Part shown: one piece after another, positions 21,042 through 29,857 of the stretch | Numbering within the stretch: position 1 is the first letter of the stretch | Layout: each line of letters opens with the position of its first letter | Source: DATGMB01 sp035293845 | GTDB lineage: Bacteria; Acidobacteriota; Terriglobia; Bryobacterales; Bryobacteraceae | Length of the DNA: 64,000 nucleotides | NCBI GenBank assembly: GCA_035293845.1 | Contig: DATGMB010000324.1 | Span: 30,916-94,915, forward strand | Direction of reading: 5' to 3' | Translations under genes and position numbers: made by a program | The notes under the pieces: generated by a model | What the model was told of the DNA's origin: nothing | What the model saw: the letters and a program-made list of their open reading frames with translations, nothing else | The model's database searches: none

Positions 21042-22071
21042 AATCCTCAAACATTGCATGATCATCGCCGAGGTGGCGCAGGCGCACGATGGCAGCCTCG
21101 GCATGGCCCACGCCTTCATCGATGCCATCGCGGCCGCCGGCGCCGACGCGGTCAAGTTCCAGACCCACCTCGCCGCCGCCGAAAGCTCCCCCTCCGAGCC
21201 CTGGCGCGTCAAGTTCAGCTACCAGGACGCCACCCGCTACGACTACTGGAAGCGCATGGAATTCACCGAGCCGCAGTGGGCCGGCCTCAAGGAACACGCC
21301 ACCGAAAAGGGCCTGAAATTTCTGAGCTCGCCGTTTTCCATCGAGGCCGTGGAACTGCTCGGCCGCATCGGCGTGTCCGCCTGGAAAATCGCGTCCGGCG
21401 AGTTCAACAATCTGCCGATGCTCGACCGCATCCTGGAGTACCGGCTGCCCGTGCTGCTCTCCACCGGAATGAGCCGGATCGCCGAAATCGAGGCCGCGGT
21501 GGAGCGCATCCGCCCGCGCGTTCCCTCACTCACGGTCATGCAGTGCACGTCCGAGTATCCCTGCCCGCCGGAGCGCGTCGGTCTCAATCTGATCCAGGTC
21601 TTCCGTCGCCGTTTCGGGTGCGGGGTCGGACTCTCGGACCATTCCGGCACCATCTTCCCCGGGCTCGCCGCCGTGACCATGGGGATCGAGGCGCTCGAAG
21701 TGCACGTCACGATGAGCCGCGAAATGTTCGGGCCGGACGTCAAGGCTTCGGTCACCACCGCCGAGCTGCGCCAGCTCGTGGATGGCGTCCGCTTCATCGA
21801 GCGCATGCGCACGCACCCGGTCGGTAAGGACGATATGGCGGCGGACCTGGCGCCGGTACGCTCGATGTTTTCGAAAAGCATCGCGGCGCGGCGCGCGATT
21901 CCCGCGGGCTCCGTCCTCACCGCGGCCGACCTGGCTTTGCGCAAGCCCGGCACCGGCATCGCCGCCGACCGCTTCGGATCGCTGATCGGCCGGCGCACCC
22001 TCCGCGACCTCGCGCCCGGGGAGTTCCTGCGCGAAACCGATATCGAAATTATGGAGATGGCCGGTGCCTGA
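21031..22071 (+). CDS. neuB: NeuB-like nonulosonic acid synthase
   Basis: A 346-residue cytoplasmic enzyme that condenses phosphoenolpyruvate with a 6-carbon N-acyl-mannosamine-type sugar to a nine-carbon sialic/legionaminic-type acid. The TIM barrel runs to about residue 275 (IIAEVAQAHDGSLGMA, DAVKFQTH, KIASGEFNN, LSTGMS, GLSDHSGT). The C-terminal SAF/antifreeze-like domain follows at about 283-343 (SIAARRAIPAGSVLTAADL). The substrate cannot be told from sequence; with a 4,6-dehydratase and an aminotransferase in the cluster, a legionaminic-type acid is more likely than sialic acid. Confidence 0.93.
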
Positions 22072-22525
22072 GACCGCCGCGCAGACCGCGCCGGCGCGCG
22101 AGTTCGAGAGCTTCCGGGTGGGCGACCGGGCGGTTCTCTCGCGCCGCATCACGGAGCAGGATGTGGCCGCGTTCGCGGCGTTTTCCGGCGATTACAACCC
22201 GCTCCACATGGATTCCGCGTTCGCCGGCCGCACGCGCTTCGGCCACCGCGTGGTGCACGGCATGGTGGTCGCGAGCCTCGTTTCCACGGTGATCGGCATG
22301 CAGTTGCCCGGCACGGGCGCGCTCTGGGTGCAGCAGACGTTCCGCTGGCGCAAGCCGGTTTTCGTCGATGACACCGTCGAAATCATGGTCGAAATCGCGC
22401 AAGTCTCGCCCGGCGGCCGCCTCCTTTCGATCAGAGTCGCGGCCGTCAACCAGGAGGGCACGGTGGTGATGGATGGCGAAGGCGTTGTCCACGTGCCGCG
22501 GGTCGAGCCTACGCAGAACCGTTGA
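22064..22525 (+). CDS. MaoC-like (R)-hydratase / hotdog-fold protein
   Basis: A 153-residue single-hotdog protein. The MaoC hydratase signature is visible as FSGDYNPLHMDSAFAGRTRFGHRVVHGM, with the catalytic Asp and His in DYNPLH. Such enzymes hydrate trans-2-enoyl-CoA or -ACP to the (R)-3-hydroxyacyl form. It starts with GTG overlapping the neuB stop and is followed after 7 bases by the FkbH-like gene, and then by an acyl carrier protein. It may therefore help make a hydroxyacyl group for sugar N- or O-acylation; this is inference. Confidence 0.85.
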   Translation: MPETAAQTAPAREFESFRVGDRAVLSRRITEQDVAAFAAFSGDYNPLHMDSAFAGRTRFGHRVVHGMVVASLVSTVIGMQLPGTGALWVQQTFRWRKPVFVDDTVEIMVEIAQVSPGGRLLSIRVAAVNQEGTVVMDGEGVVHVPRVEPTQNR

Positions 22526-22532
22526 TAATTCT

Positions 22533-24494
22533 ATGTCCGATCGCGAGCAACTCCGCCAGGAAATCGATCAGCACCTCGAAGCCGGCCGCTGGAATCGCGC
22601 GCAGGCCGGCCTGGAGCGCCTCTGGGCCGAACATGCCGGCCCGGCGCTCGCCGGTTACGCCGCCGCCGCCTGCGAGCGGCTGCGCGGCCCCCTGCGCTTC
22701 CATCCGCTGCGCGTGGCCGTGCTGCGTTCCTTCACCGTGGAGCCGGTGCTGCCTCTGCTGCGCGCAACAGCGGCCGTGCACCGCCTGGACCTGACCGTCA
22801 AAGCCGGGGAATTCAACGCCTACGCGCAGGAGCTGCTCGATCCGCAAAGCTGGCTTTACGCTTGGGCGCCTGATGCCGTCATCCTGGCGGCGGAAACGCA
22901 GTCGCTCGCGCCCGCACTCTGGGAAGGGTGCGGCGGAGCATCCGAAATCCGCTCCACCGTCGACCGCGTGCTGCAGGAGTATTGCGAATGGCTGCGGGTG
23001 TTCCGTTCGCGCAGTCACGCTTATGTTCTGCTGCACACGCTGGAGCAGCCGGCGCAGCCCGCCCGCGGCATCCTGGACTGCCAGGCGCCGGGCGGCCAGG
23101 CGGAAGCGATTCGCGAGATCAACGCCGGGCTGTGCCGTCTCGCCGCCGAATCGGCCGGCGTCCACATCGTCGATTACGACGGACTGGCGGCCAACTGCGG
23201 CCGCGCCCGCTGGCGCGACGAGCAGCGCTGGGCCACCGTCAAGCTGCCCTTGCGGCCGGAGGGCATGCTGGCGCTCGCCGCCGAATGGGTGCGGTATCTC
23301 TGTCCCATCGCCGGCCGCAGCGCCAAGGTGCTGGCGGTCGATCTCGATGGGACGCTCTGGGGCGGCGTGGCCGGCGAGGACGGGCCGGACGGCATCCGCG
23401 CCGACCGCGAGTACCCCGGCATCGCCTGGTGGAACGTGCAGCGCGCCTTGCTCGACGTAAAGGGCCGCGGCATTCTGCTCGCCGTTTGCAGCAAGAATAA
23501 CCGCGAGGATGCGGCCGCGGTCTTCCGCGGGCATCCCGAAATGCCGGTCCGGCTCGAGGATTTCGCGGCCGAGCGCATCAACTGGGCGGACAAGCCTTCC
23601 AACCTGCGGGAGATCGCCGCCGAGCTGAATGTCGGCATCGAGAGCATCGCGTTCCTGGACGATAATCCCGCCGAACGCGAGCGCGTCCGCCGCGAATTGC
23701 CGGAGGTCACCGTCATCGATCTGCCCGATGACCCGATGGGGTTCGCGCCCGCGCTGCGCGCTTGCCCCGAGCTGGAACGGCTCGCCGTGCTCGAAGAGGA
23801 CGCCGGGCGCAGCCGGTATTACGCTGAGCAGCGGCAGCGCGCCGCGGCGCTCTCCGGGGCCGCCAGCGTGGAGGACTATTACCGGTCGCTGCGACAGCAG
23901 GTCGAGATCGCGCCGGTCACGCCCGCGACGCTGGCGCGCGCCGCGCAGCTCACCCAGAAAACCAATCAGTTCAACGTCACCACCCGGCGCTACAGCGAAC
24001 AGGCGCTGGCCGCCATGGCGGAGACTCCCGGATGGGACGTGTACACCGTGCGGGTGAAGGACCGCTTCGGCGATAACGGCCTGGTGGGCGTAATGATCAC
24101 GCGCCCGTGGCCCGGCGGCGCCGATGCCGAGGCCGGCGGCTGCGAGATCGATACGTTCCTGCTGAGCTGCCGCGTCATCAGCCGTACGGTCGAGAGCGCG
24201 ATGCTCGCGTTCCTCGTGGAGGAATGCCGCGCGCGCGGCCTGGCCAAACTCAGCGGCTGGTTTCTCCCCACGGCCAAGAATGCGCCGGCCGCGGATATTT
24301 ACCGCAAACACGGATTCGAGATTGCCGGCACCAGCGGCGCCGGAACGCATTGGACGCTCGACCTGGCTCGCGCCGCGGTCGCCTGCCCGGAATGGATCGA
24401 GCTATCGGTCGTGCCGCGCGCCGGCCATGGCGCGCCTCTGCGCGCGACGCCTCCACCCCCGGAGTTCATCGCCGAAAGGGCCAACGCTCAGTGA
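22533..24494 (+). CDS. FkbH-like HAD-IIIC protein
   Basis: A 653-residue protein starting at the ATG at 22533 (MSDREQLRQEIDQH). The HAD-IIIC catalytic motif is VLAVDLDGTLWGG, with Asp270 and Asp272, followed by CSKNNREDA and FLDDNPAERERV. An N-terminal SGNH-like region (about 40-250) and a C-terminal GNAT-like region (about 480-620) frame it. Characterised FkbH-type enzymes load a glyceryl unit from 1,3-bisphosphoglycerate onto an acyl carrier protein. An acyl carrier protein gene overlaps its stop (GTGA), which strongly supports that partnership. Confidence 0.88.
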   Translation: MSDREQLRQEIDQHLEAGRWNRAQAGLERLWAEHAGPALAGYAAAACERLRGPLRFHPLRVAVLRSFTVEPVLPLLRATAAVHRLDLTVKAGEFNAYAQELLDPQSWLYAWAPDAVILAAETQSLAPALWEGCGGASEIRSTVDRVLQEYCEWLRVFRSRSHAYVLLHTLEQPAQPARGILDCQAPGGQAEAIREINAGLCRLAAESAGVHIVDYDGLAANCGRARWRDEQRWATVKLPLRPEGMLALAAEWVRYLCPIAGRSAKVLAVDLDGTLWGGVAGEDGPDGIRADREYPGIAWWNVQRALLDVKGRGILLAVCSKNNREDAAAVFRGHPEMPVRLEDFAAERINWADKPSNLREIAAELNVGIESIAFLDDNPAERERVRRELPEVTVIDLPDDPMGFAPALRACPELERLAVLEEDAGRSRYYAEQRQRAAALSGAASVEDYYRSLRQQVEIAPVTPATLARAAQLTQKTNQFNVTTRRYSEQALAAMAETPGWDVYTVRVKDRFGDNGLVGVMITRPWPGGADAEAGGCEIDTFLLSCRVISRTVESAMLAFLVEECRARGLAKLSGWFLPTAKNAPAADIYRKHGFEIAGTSGAGTHWTLDLARAAVACPEWIELSVVPRAGHGAPLRATPPPPEFIAERANAQ

Positions 24495-24745
24495 ATAGTC
24501 CGCATCTTGACGGCGTCCGCCGCATTTTTGCCGATGTCTTCCAGCTTCCGCTGGAGCAGATCGCGCCGCATTCCTCGCCGGAGACGATTCCGGCGTGGGA
24601 TTCGCTCCAGCATTTGAACCTTGTGCTCGCGCTGGAGGAGGAGTACCACGTTCAGTTCACACCGGAGGAGATCGAGCGGATGCTTTCGGTGGAGCTGGCG
24701 GCGGAGATGCTGAACGGCAAGTGCGTAGCATCTAAGGTGGCTTAG
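24491..24745 (+). CDS. Acyl carrier protein
   Basis: An 84-residue acidic helical protein with the phosphopantetheine attachment motif AWDSLQHLNLVLALEEEY, modified Ser at residue 38. It starts with GTG inside the stop of the FkbH-like gene. It would carry the acyl group, probably glyceryl or a hydroxyacyl, between the FkbH-like enzyme, the MaoC-like protein and an acyltransferase. A dedicated carrier protein inside a polysaccharide cluster is uncommon and suggests an acyl decoration made on site. Confidence 0.88.
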   Translation: MNSPHLDGVRRIFADVFQLPLEQIAPHSSPETIPAWDSLQHLNLVLALEEEYHVQFTPEEIERMLSVELAAEMLNGKCVASKVA

Positions 24746-24751
24746 ATCGAT

Positions 24752-25879
24752 ATGGAATTCCGTTTCGCGCAGTGCGGAGAATATCCGCGGATCAGCCGGT
24801 TCCTCGACGAGTTTTGGGCACGGGACCATGTGTATTGCCGGATGCCGGAGCTGTTCGACTGGACGTTCCGGCGGCCCGGCTACGCGGAGCCCGGCTCCTA
24901 CACCTTCGCGGTAGCCGAGGAGCAGGGCGAGCTGGCCGGCATCCTGGGCGGCATTCCGTTCGACTTCAACCGGTTCGGACGGCGGTCGCGCGGCGTGTGG
25001 ATCGTGAACTACGTGATCAGCCCCGAGCATCGCCGTGGCTCGGCCGCCTTGCAGCTCCTGAGCCAGTTTCGCCGTCCGGAGTTCGATCCCGTGATCGCGT
25101 TCGGCATCAATCCGGCGACTTCCGCCATCTACCGCGTGCTGCGCGGCCAGGTGCTGGACGAAATCCCGCGGCATTTCCTGGTCCTGCCGGAGGCCTGCGG
25201 GCGCATGCAGCGGCTCCTGGAGGCGGCGTATCCGGACTGGACGGCGGAGCGCGCCGGGGCGCTGGCCGAAGCATTCGTGCTCCGCCGCACGCCGCGGCCG
25301 GCGCGCGATGCCGGCGATCGCATCCCGCCAGGCTGGGACGAGAAGGACTGGCCGGCCATCGCCGCGCAGACGATAGGCGCCGTGCGCGACAGCAGTTACC
25401 TCGACTGGCGTTACCGCCGGCATCCGGTTTTCGAGTACCGATTCCTCACCGTGCCGGATGGCGCCCGCACGGGTCTCGCCGTGTGGCGTCTCGAGACCAT
25501 CCGGCTCCAGACCCCCGACGGACGTGCGGATTTCGACCGCATCGGCAGGCTGCTCGAATTTCTTCCCGCCTCACCGGGCAATGCGGAACCGTTACTTGGT
25601 GCATTCATTCACGCTCTGCGCGAGGCCGATGCGCTGGGGGCCGACTTCTACGGATATCATGGGCAAACACGCTGCTGGTTCCGGCAGCTCGGTTTTGCGG
25701 AAGCCGCTTCGCACCCCGACGGCCGCGCGATTCCCTCGCGCTTCCAGCCGCTCGACGGCAAGGGCGGCGGTATTTTGAGCGCCATGTTTGTTCAATCCGA
25801 GACGCCGGCTTGCGGCGATCTGCCGGATTGCGCGTGGTATTGGACTAAGTCAGACTCCGATCAGGATCGCCCGAATTGA
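24752..25879 (+). CDS. GNAT-type N-acyltransferase
   Basis: A 375-residue protein with a GNAT-type core: the strand ELAGILGGIPFDF, then VNYVISPEHRRGSAALQLL, in which RRGSAA is the acyl-CoA/ACP pyrophosphate-binding loop, and the AFGINPATSAIYRVLRG segment. The second half (about 190-370) looks like a second degenerate GNAT domain. It starts 6 bases after the acyl carrier protein gene, so it is the best candidate for transferring the carrier-bound acyl group to an amino sugar. The acyl donor and acceptor are not shown. Confidence 0.75.
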   Translation: MEFRFAQCGEYPRISRFLDEFWARDHVYCRMPELFDWTFRRPGYAEPGSYTFAVAEEQGELAGILGGIPFDFNRFGRRSRGVWIVNYVISPEHRRGSAALQLLSQFRRPEFDPVIAFGINPATSAIYRVLRGQVLDEIPRHFLVLPEACGRMQRLLEAAYPDWTAERAGALAEAFVLRRTPRPARDAGDRIPPGWDEKDWPAIAAQTIGAVRDSSYLDWRYRRHPVFEYRFLTVPDGARTGLAVWRLETIRLQTPDGRADFDRIGRLLEFLPASPGNAEPLLGAFIHALREADALGADFYGYHGQTRCWFRQLGFAEAASHPDGRAIPSRFQPLDGKGGGILSAMFVQSETPACGDLPDCAWYWTKSDSDQDRPN

Positions 25880-25890
25880 AGGAGCTACCG

Positions 25891-26844
25891 ATGCACTCCG
25901 ACCGTATTCTTCGAGTCGTGATGTATCACTATGTCCGCGATCTGCCGCGCACTCCCTTTCCCCGCCTGAAAGGGATGCTGCTCGACGATTTCCGGCAGCA
26001 GGTGACCGCGCTGGGCGCTCAGTTCGAGATGGCCAGCATCGAATCCGCCATGGATTTCCTGAGCGGCGAATACCGTCCCCGCCGCGACCTCTGTCTGCTC
26101 ACCTTCGACGACGGGCTCAAGGAGCACTACCGCGACGTCGCGCCTTTCCTGGCGGAGAAGCGCATCCGCGGCGCCTTCTTCCTGATTACCTCCGCGGTGG
26201 ACGAGCGCCGCCTGGCGGCCGTCCACATGAACCACTTCCTGCTGGCGAAGCTCCCGTTCGAAGAATACGCCGACGCGTTCTTCCGCAAGGCGCTCGCCCT
26301 TGCGCCGGACGGGTTCACGCCGCTCACCGCCGATACCGCGCGCGCGGCGCAGACGTATCCCTGGGATCCGCCGGAGGTGGCGCGGTTCAAGTACGTTTTC
26401 AATTTCGGAATGGATCCCGATCTGCGCGACCGCGCCGTGCGCGACCTGTTTACCACGCACATCTCCGATGAAGCCAGCTTTGCCGATTCCCTGTACGTCA
26501 CCTGGGACGAGGCGCGGCGCATGCAGAAGATGGGAATGTCGATCGGCGGCCACACGCACCAGCACAAGCCGCTGGCCAATCTTTCGCCGGGCGAGCTGAA
26601 CTGGGACCTCGAAACGTGTCACCGTCTGCTGCATCAGCATCTCGCGCCGCAGGCCGTCTGGGCATTTTCCTATCCCTACGGCAAGAAGGATTCGTTCCAC
26701 ATCCGCGCCGTGCGCAAGCTGCAGCAGCTCAATTTCCGCTGCGGTTTTTCGACGGAGGTGTCGGATAACCGCCGCGGCAGCGATGCGTATACGATCGGGC
26801 GCACCGATTGCAAGAAAGCGCTCGTGGCTACCGCCGGAGTGTGA
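25891..26844 (+). CDS. Polysaccharide deacetylase family protein
   Basis: A 317-residue NodB-type carbohydrate esterase homologue. Visible motifs are VVMYHYVRD (start of the fold), LTFDDGLKEHY with the catalytic and metal Asp pair, IGGHTHQHKPL with the metal-binding His residues (H-x3-H), and SYPYGKKD. It probably removes N-acetyl groups from glycan intermediates or polymer. There is no signal peptide, so it may act in the cytoplasm. The ATG at 25891 is chosen because AAGGAG lies 7 bases upstream. It is the first of three deacetylases in the cluster. Confidence 0.88.
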   Translation: MHSDRILRVVMYHYVRDLPRTPFPRLKGMLLDDFRQQVTALGAQFEMASIESAMDFLSGEYRPRRDLCLLTFDDGLKEHYRDVAPFLAEKRIRGAFFLITSAVDERRLAAVHMNHFLLAKLPFEEYADAFFRKALALAPDGFTPLTADTARAAQTYPWDPPEVARFKYVFNFGMDPDLRDRAVRDLFTTHISDEASFADSLYVTWDEARRMQKMGMSIGGHTHQHKPLANLSPGELNWDLETCHRLLHQHLAPQAVWAFSYPYGKKDSFHIRAVRKLQQLNFRCGFSTEVSDNRRGSDAYTIGRTDCKKALVATAGV

Positions 26845-26868
26845 CGTTTTCGCGCGCCAAAGAGACCC

Positions 26869-26952
26869 GGTGGATTATCATAAGCCACCCGAATGATGTA
26901 AGTCATTGATTTCAAAGAATGCCTTTGAGCCAAGTGGCTTACGATAAGCCAC
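26869..26952. repeat. Pair of related dyad sequences before neuC
   Basis: Two related palindromes lie in the 130-base gap between the deacetylase and neuC genes. The first (26869-26889) has arms GGTGG..TTAT and ATAA..CCACC around a single central base. The second (26934-26952) has arms GTGGCTTA and TAAGCCAC around CGA. They share TAAGCCACC, and a third weak dyad (AATGA/TCATT, 26891-26906) lies between. No T-run follows, so they are not classical terminators. They could be an operator pair, an RNA processing site or REP-like elements. Confidence 0.6.
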
Positions 26953-26974
26953 CTGCCCGATTAGACCCATCTCC

Positions 26975-28261
26975 ATGCAACCCCGAAAAGTCTGTGTCGT
27001 TCTCGTCGATCGCGCCAATTACGGCCGTCTGCAGCCGGTCATGCGGGCCATCGCCGCGCACCCGGCGCTGCGTATGCAAGTGATGGCCACCGGCACCATG
27101 GTGCTGGGGCGCTTCGGACGGCCGGTCGAAGTCGTGCGCGCGGACGGCTTCCCCGTCGATAGCGAAGTCTACATTGAGCTCGAAGGCTCCACGCCCGCGA
27201 CCATGGCGAAGTCCGTCGGCTTCGGCGTGGTGGAATTCGCCGGCGAATTCCAGCGCCTCGCGCCGGACGTGGTGCTGCTGATCGGCGACCGGTACGAAGC
27301 CCTGGCCGCCGCCATCGCCGCCGCGTACATGAACATCTGCATCGTCCACATCCAGGGCGGGGAAGTCTCGGGCTCGATCGATGAGAGCGCGCGCCATGCC
27401 ATCACCAAGTTCGCGCACTATCATTTCCCGAGCACGCGCCGCTCCGCCGAATACCTGCTGCGCATGGGCGAGCGCCCGGAAACGATTCTGGGCATCGGGT
27501 GCCCATCGAGCGATATCGCGCGCTCTCTCGATCCGGCGCCACCGGCCGAGGCCATCAACGCAACCGGCAGCGGCGCGTATATCGATCCGCAGCAGCCGTT
27601 CCAACTCGTCATTTTTCACCCGACCACGACGGAGTATGGCGGCGAGCAGGCACAGATGCGCGAGCTTCTGCTGGCGCTCGAAGCCGTCCACATGCCGACG
27701 CTGCTGCTGTGGCCGAACATCGACGCCGGCAGCGACCAGATCAGCAAGGCGATCCGGGTGTTCCGCGACCAGTCTGCGCCGGACTGGCTGCGCACGGTGA
27801 CCAATCTCAAGCCCGATGATTACCTGCGCGTGCTGATGTCGGCCGCGTGCGCCATCGGCAACTCCAGCAGCTTCGTCCGCGACGCCAGCTATTTCGGCAC
27901 GCCGGTGGTGCTGGTGGGGGACCGGCAGGAAGGCCGCGAGACGGACGTTCACGTCATGCGCGTGCGGCCCGAAGCGCCCGCAATCGCGCGCGCCATCCGC
28001 CGCCAGCTCCGCCGCGGCCGCTACGCGCCGAGCACGCTCTATGGCGACGGCCATGTCTCCGCCCGCATCGCCGAAGGGCTGGCGCGGCTGACGCCATACC
28101 GCCAGAAGCGGCTGCATTACGTGTACGAAAAACCGGGGGTCGCGAAAGAGATCGAATATGCGAGTGTTGGGGATCATTACGGCGCGGGGCGGGTCCAAGG
28201 GAATTCCGAAGAAGAATATCGCGCCGCTGATGGGCAGGCCGCTGCTGGCTTACACGGCTGA
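26975..28261 (+). CDS. neuC: NeuC-like hydrolysing UDP-HexNAc 2-epimerase
   Basis: A 428-residue enzyme of the WecB/NeuC family that epimerises C2 and releases UDP, giving the free mannosamine-type sugar used by NeuB. Family features are LVDRANYGRLQPVMRAI, VVLLIGDRYEALAAA, HIQGGEVSGSIDESARHAITK, the HPTTTEYG loop and GNSSSFVRDASYFGTPVV. The N-terminus and core match the family. The last about 35 residues are a translation of the neuA gene in another frame, because the frame runs 104 bases into neuA. This tail is unlikely to be conserved. Confidence 0.9.
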   Translation: MQPRKVCVVLVDRANYGRLQPVMRAIAAHPALRMQVMATGTMVLGRFGRPVEVVRADGFPVDSEVYIELEGSTPATMAKSVGFGVVEFAGEFQRLAPDVVLLIGDRYEALAAAIAAAYMNICIVHIQGGEVSGSIDESARHAITKFAHYHFPSTRRSAEYLLRMGERPETILGIGCPSSDIARSLDPAPPAEAINATGSGAYIDPQQPFQLVIFHPTTTEYGGEQAQMRELLLALEAVHMPTLLLWPNIDAGSDQISKAIRVFRDQSAPDWLRTVTNLKPDDYLRVLMSAACAIGNSSSFVRDASYFGTPVVLVGDRQEGRETDVHVMRVRPEAPAIARAIRRQLRRGRYAPSTLYGDGHVSARIAEGLARLTPYRQKRLHYVYEKPGVAKEIEYASVGDHYGAGRVQGNSEEEYRAADGQAAAGLHG

Positions 28262-28886
28262 GGCGGCGCGGGCGGCGCGCGGGCTGAGCCGGATCGTGCT
28301 TTCGACCGACGATCCCGAAATCGCCCGTGTGGGGCGGGAGTGCGGCGTGGACGTGCCGTTCCTGCGGCCGGCCGAGCTGGCCGGCGACGCCACGCCTTCC
28401 GTGCCCGTGTTGCAGGATGTGGTGCGGCGCCTGGAAGCGGCGGGCGAGCGGTACGATGCCACGTTCCTGCTGCAGCCGACGAATCCGCTGCGAACGCCCG
28501 AGGACATCGATGGCTCGATCGCGCTGCTCGAACGAACCGGCGCCGATTCGGTGATCTCGTTTGCCGCCGTCGGCGAGCGGCATCCGGCGCGCATGAAGAT
28601 CGTCGATGCCGAGGGGCGCGTGATCGAGCCGCCGTTCGCCGAGCCCTTCGAGGGCATGCCCCGGCAGCAGTTGCCGCCGCTCTATTTGCGCGATGGATCG
28701 GTGTACCTGACGCGGCGCGACGTGCTCATGAACCAGAGCTCGCTCAAGGGGAAGGACTGCCGCGCGTGGATCATCCCGGAGGAGCGGGCGTGGAACATCG
28801 ATTCGCCATTCGATTTGTTCGTGGTGGAGCAGATGATGAAGTGGGGCGCGCTTCGCTCGGCCAGGGGTCAGGGATCCGGGCGGTGA
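28158..28886 (+). CDS. neuA: NeuA-like CMP-nonulosonate cytidylyltransferase
   Basis: A 242-residue enzyme that activates the nonulosonic acid with CTP. The N-terminal nucleotide-binding motif ITARGGSKGIPKKN starts at residue 7, followed by PLLAYTAEAA, STDDPEIA, and FLLQPTNPLRTPEDID. The conserved N-terminus fixes the start at 28158 although this lies 104 bases inside the neuC frame. The product would be CMP-legionaminate or a similar sugar for a glycosyltransferase in the cluster. Confidence 0.92.
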   Translation: MRVLGIITARGGSKGIPKKNIAPLMGRPLLAYTAEAARAARGLSRIVLSTDDPEIARVGRECGVDVPFLRPAELAGDATPSVPVLQDVVRRLEAAGERYDATFLLQPTNPLRTPEDIDGSIALLERTGADSVISFAAVGERHPARMKIVDAEGRVIEPPFAEPFEGMPRQQLPPLYLRDGSVYLTRRDVLMNQSSLKGKDCRAWIIPEERAWNIDSPFDLFVVEQMMKWGALRSARGQGSGR

Positions 28887-29857
28887 TGCGGCGCAAACGG
28901 ATTCTGGTCGCCGAATCGCGCGGTTTTTCGCCGCAAGCGGCCGCCATTTTGCGCGAATTGGGCGAGGTTACCCTGGCGGATTTGAACCGCGCGGAGCTCG
29001 AACGGGCGATCGGCGGGGCCGAAGTGCTTTGGGTGCGTCTGCGCCACTGCATCGACGAAGCACTGCTGCGGCTTGCCCCGGATCTCGAGGCCATCGCCAC
29101 CCCAACCACGGGGCTGAACCACATCGACACCGCGGCGGTGGCGCGGCGCGGCATCCGGCTGGTCTCGCTGCGCGGGGAGACGGCCTTCCTGCGCGACGTG
29201 CGGGCCACGGCCGAGCACACCATCGGACTGATCCTGGCGCTGCTGCGCCACATTCCCGCGGCTGCCGCGCACACGGCGGACGGCGGCTGGGACCGCGACC
29301 GGTTCCAGGGCACGGAAATCTACGGCAAGACGGCCGGCATTGTCGGCTATGGAAGGCTGGGACGGATCGTGGCCCGTTATCTGCTGGCTTTCGGCGCCCG
29401 CGTGCTGGCGGCGGACCCCAAGGCGGCGGATGTCGAGAGCGGCGTCGAGCGGGTGGAATTGGACGAGCTGCTGCGCGAAGCCGATATCGTGTCGCTGCAT
29501 GTCAACCTGTGCGAGGAAACGCGCGGGTTCTTCGGCCGGCGCGAGTTCGCGCGAATGAAGCCGGGCAGCATCCTGATCAATACGGCGCGGGGCGAACTGG
29601 TGGATGAAGCCGCGCTGGCCGAGGCGCTGCGCGCGGGGCGGCTCGCGGGGGCGGCCCTGGATGTGGTTTCGGGCGAGCATCTCGCATCGCCGCAGCGCGC
29701 TGGCGCGATCGCCGCTCTCGCCGCGCTGCCCAATGTTCTGGTTACGCCGCACATCGGCGGCTGCACCGTGGAATCGATGGAGAAGACCGAAATCTTCCTG
29801 GCCCGGCAGGTGGTGGAACTGCTGGCGCGGGAATGCGCTTTGGCATCGCACCTATGA
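28886..29857 (+). CDS. D-2-hydroxyacid dehydrogenase (phosphoglycerate dehydrogenase-like)
   Basis: A 323-residue NAD-dependent dehydrogenase. The substrate domain has the PTTGLNHIDTAAVARRGI block, the nucleotide domain has GIVGYGRLGRIVARYL (GxGxxG), the catalytic segment NTARGELVDEAALAEAL, and the His of TPHIGGCTVES. The start at 28886 overlaps the neuA stop by one base (TGATG). In this context it may produce or consume a 2-hydroxyacid linked to the acyl-carrier module (for example a glycerate or lactate derivative), but 3-phosphoglycerate or another substrate is equally possible. Confidence 0.85.
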   Translation: MRRKRILVAESRGFSPQAAAILRELGEVTLADLNRAELERAIGGAEVLWVRLRHCIDEALLRLAPDLEAIATPTTGLNHIDTAAVARRGIRLVSLRGETAFLRDVRATAEHTIGLILALLRHIPAAAAHTADGGWDRDRFQGTEIYGKTAGIVGYGRLGRIVARYLLAFGARVLAADPKAADVESGVERVELDELLREADIVSLHVNLCEETRGFFGRREFARMKPGSILINTARGELVDEAALAEALRAGRLAGAALDVVSGEHLASPQRAGAIAALAALPNVLVTPHIGGCTVESMEKTEIFLARQVVELLARECALASHL

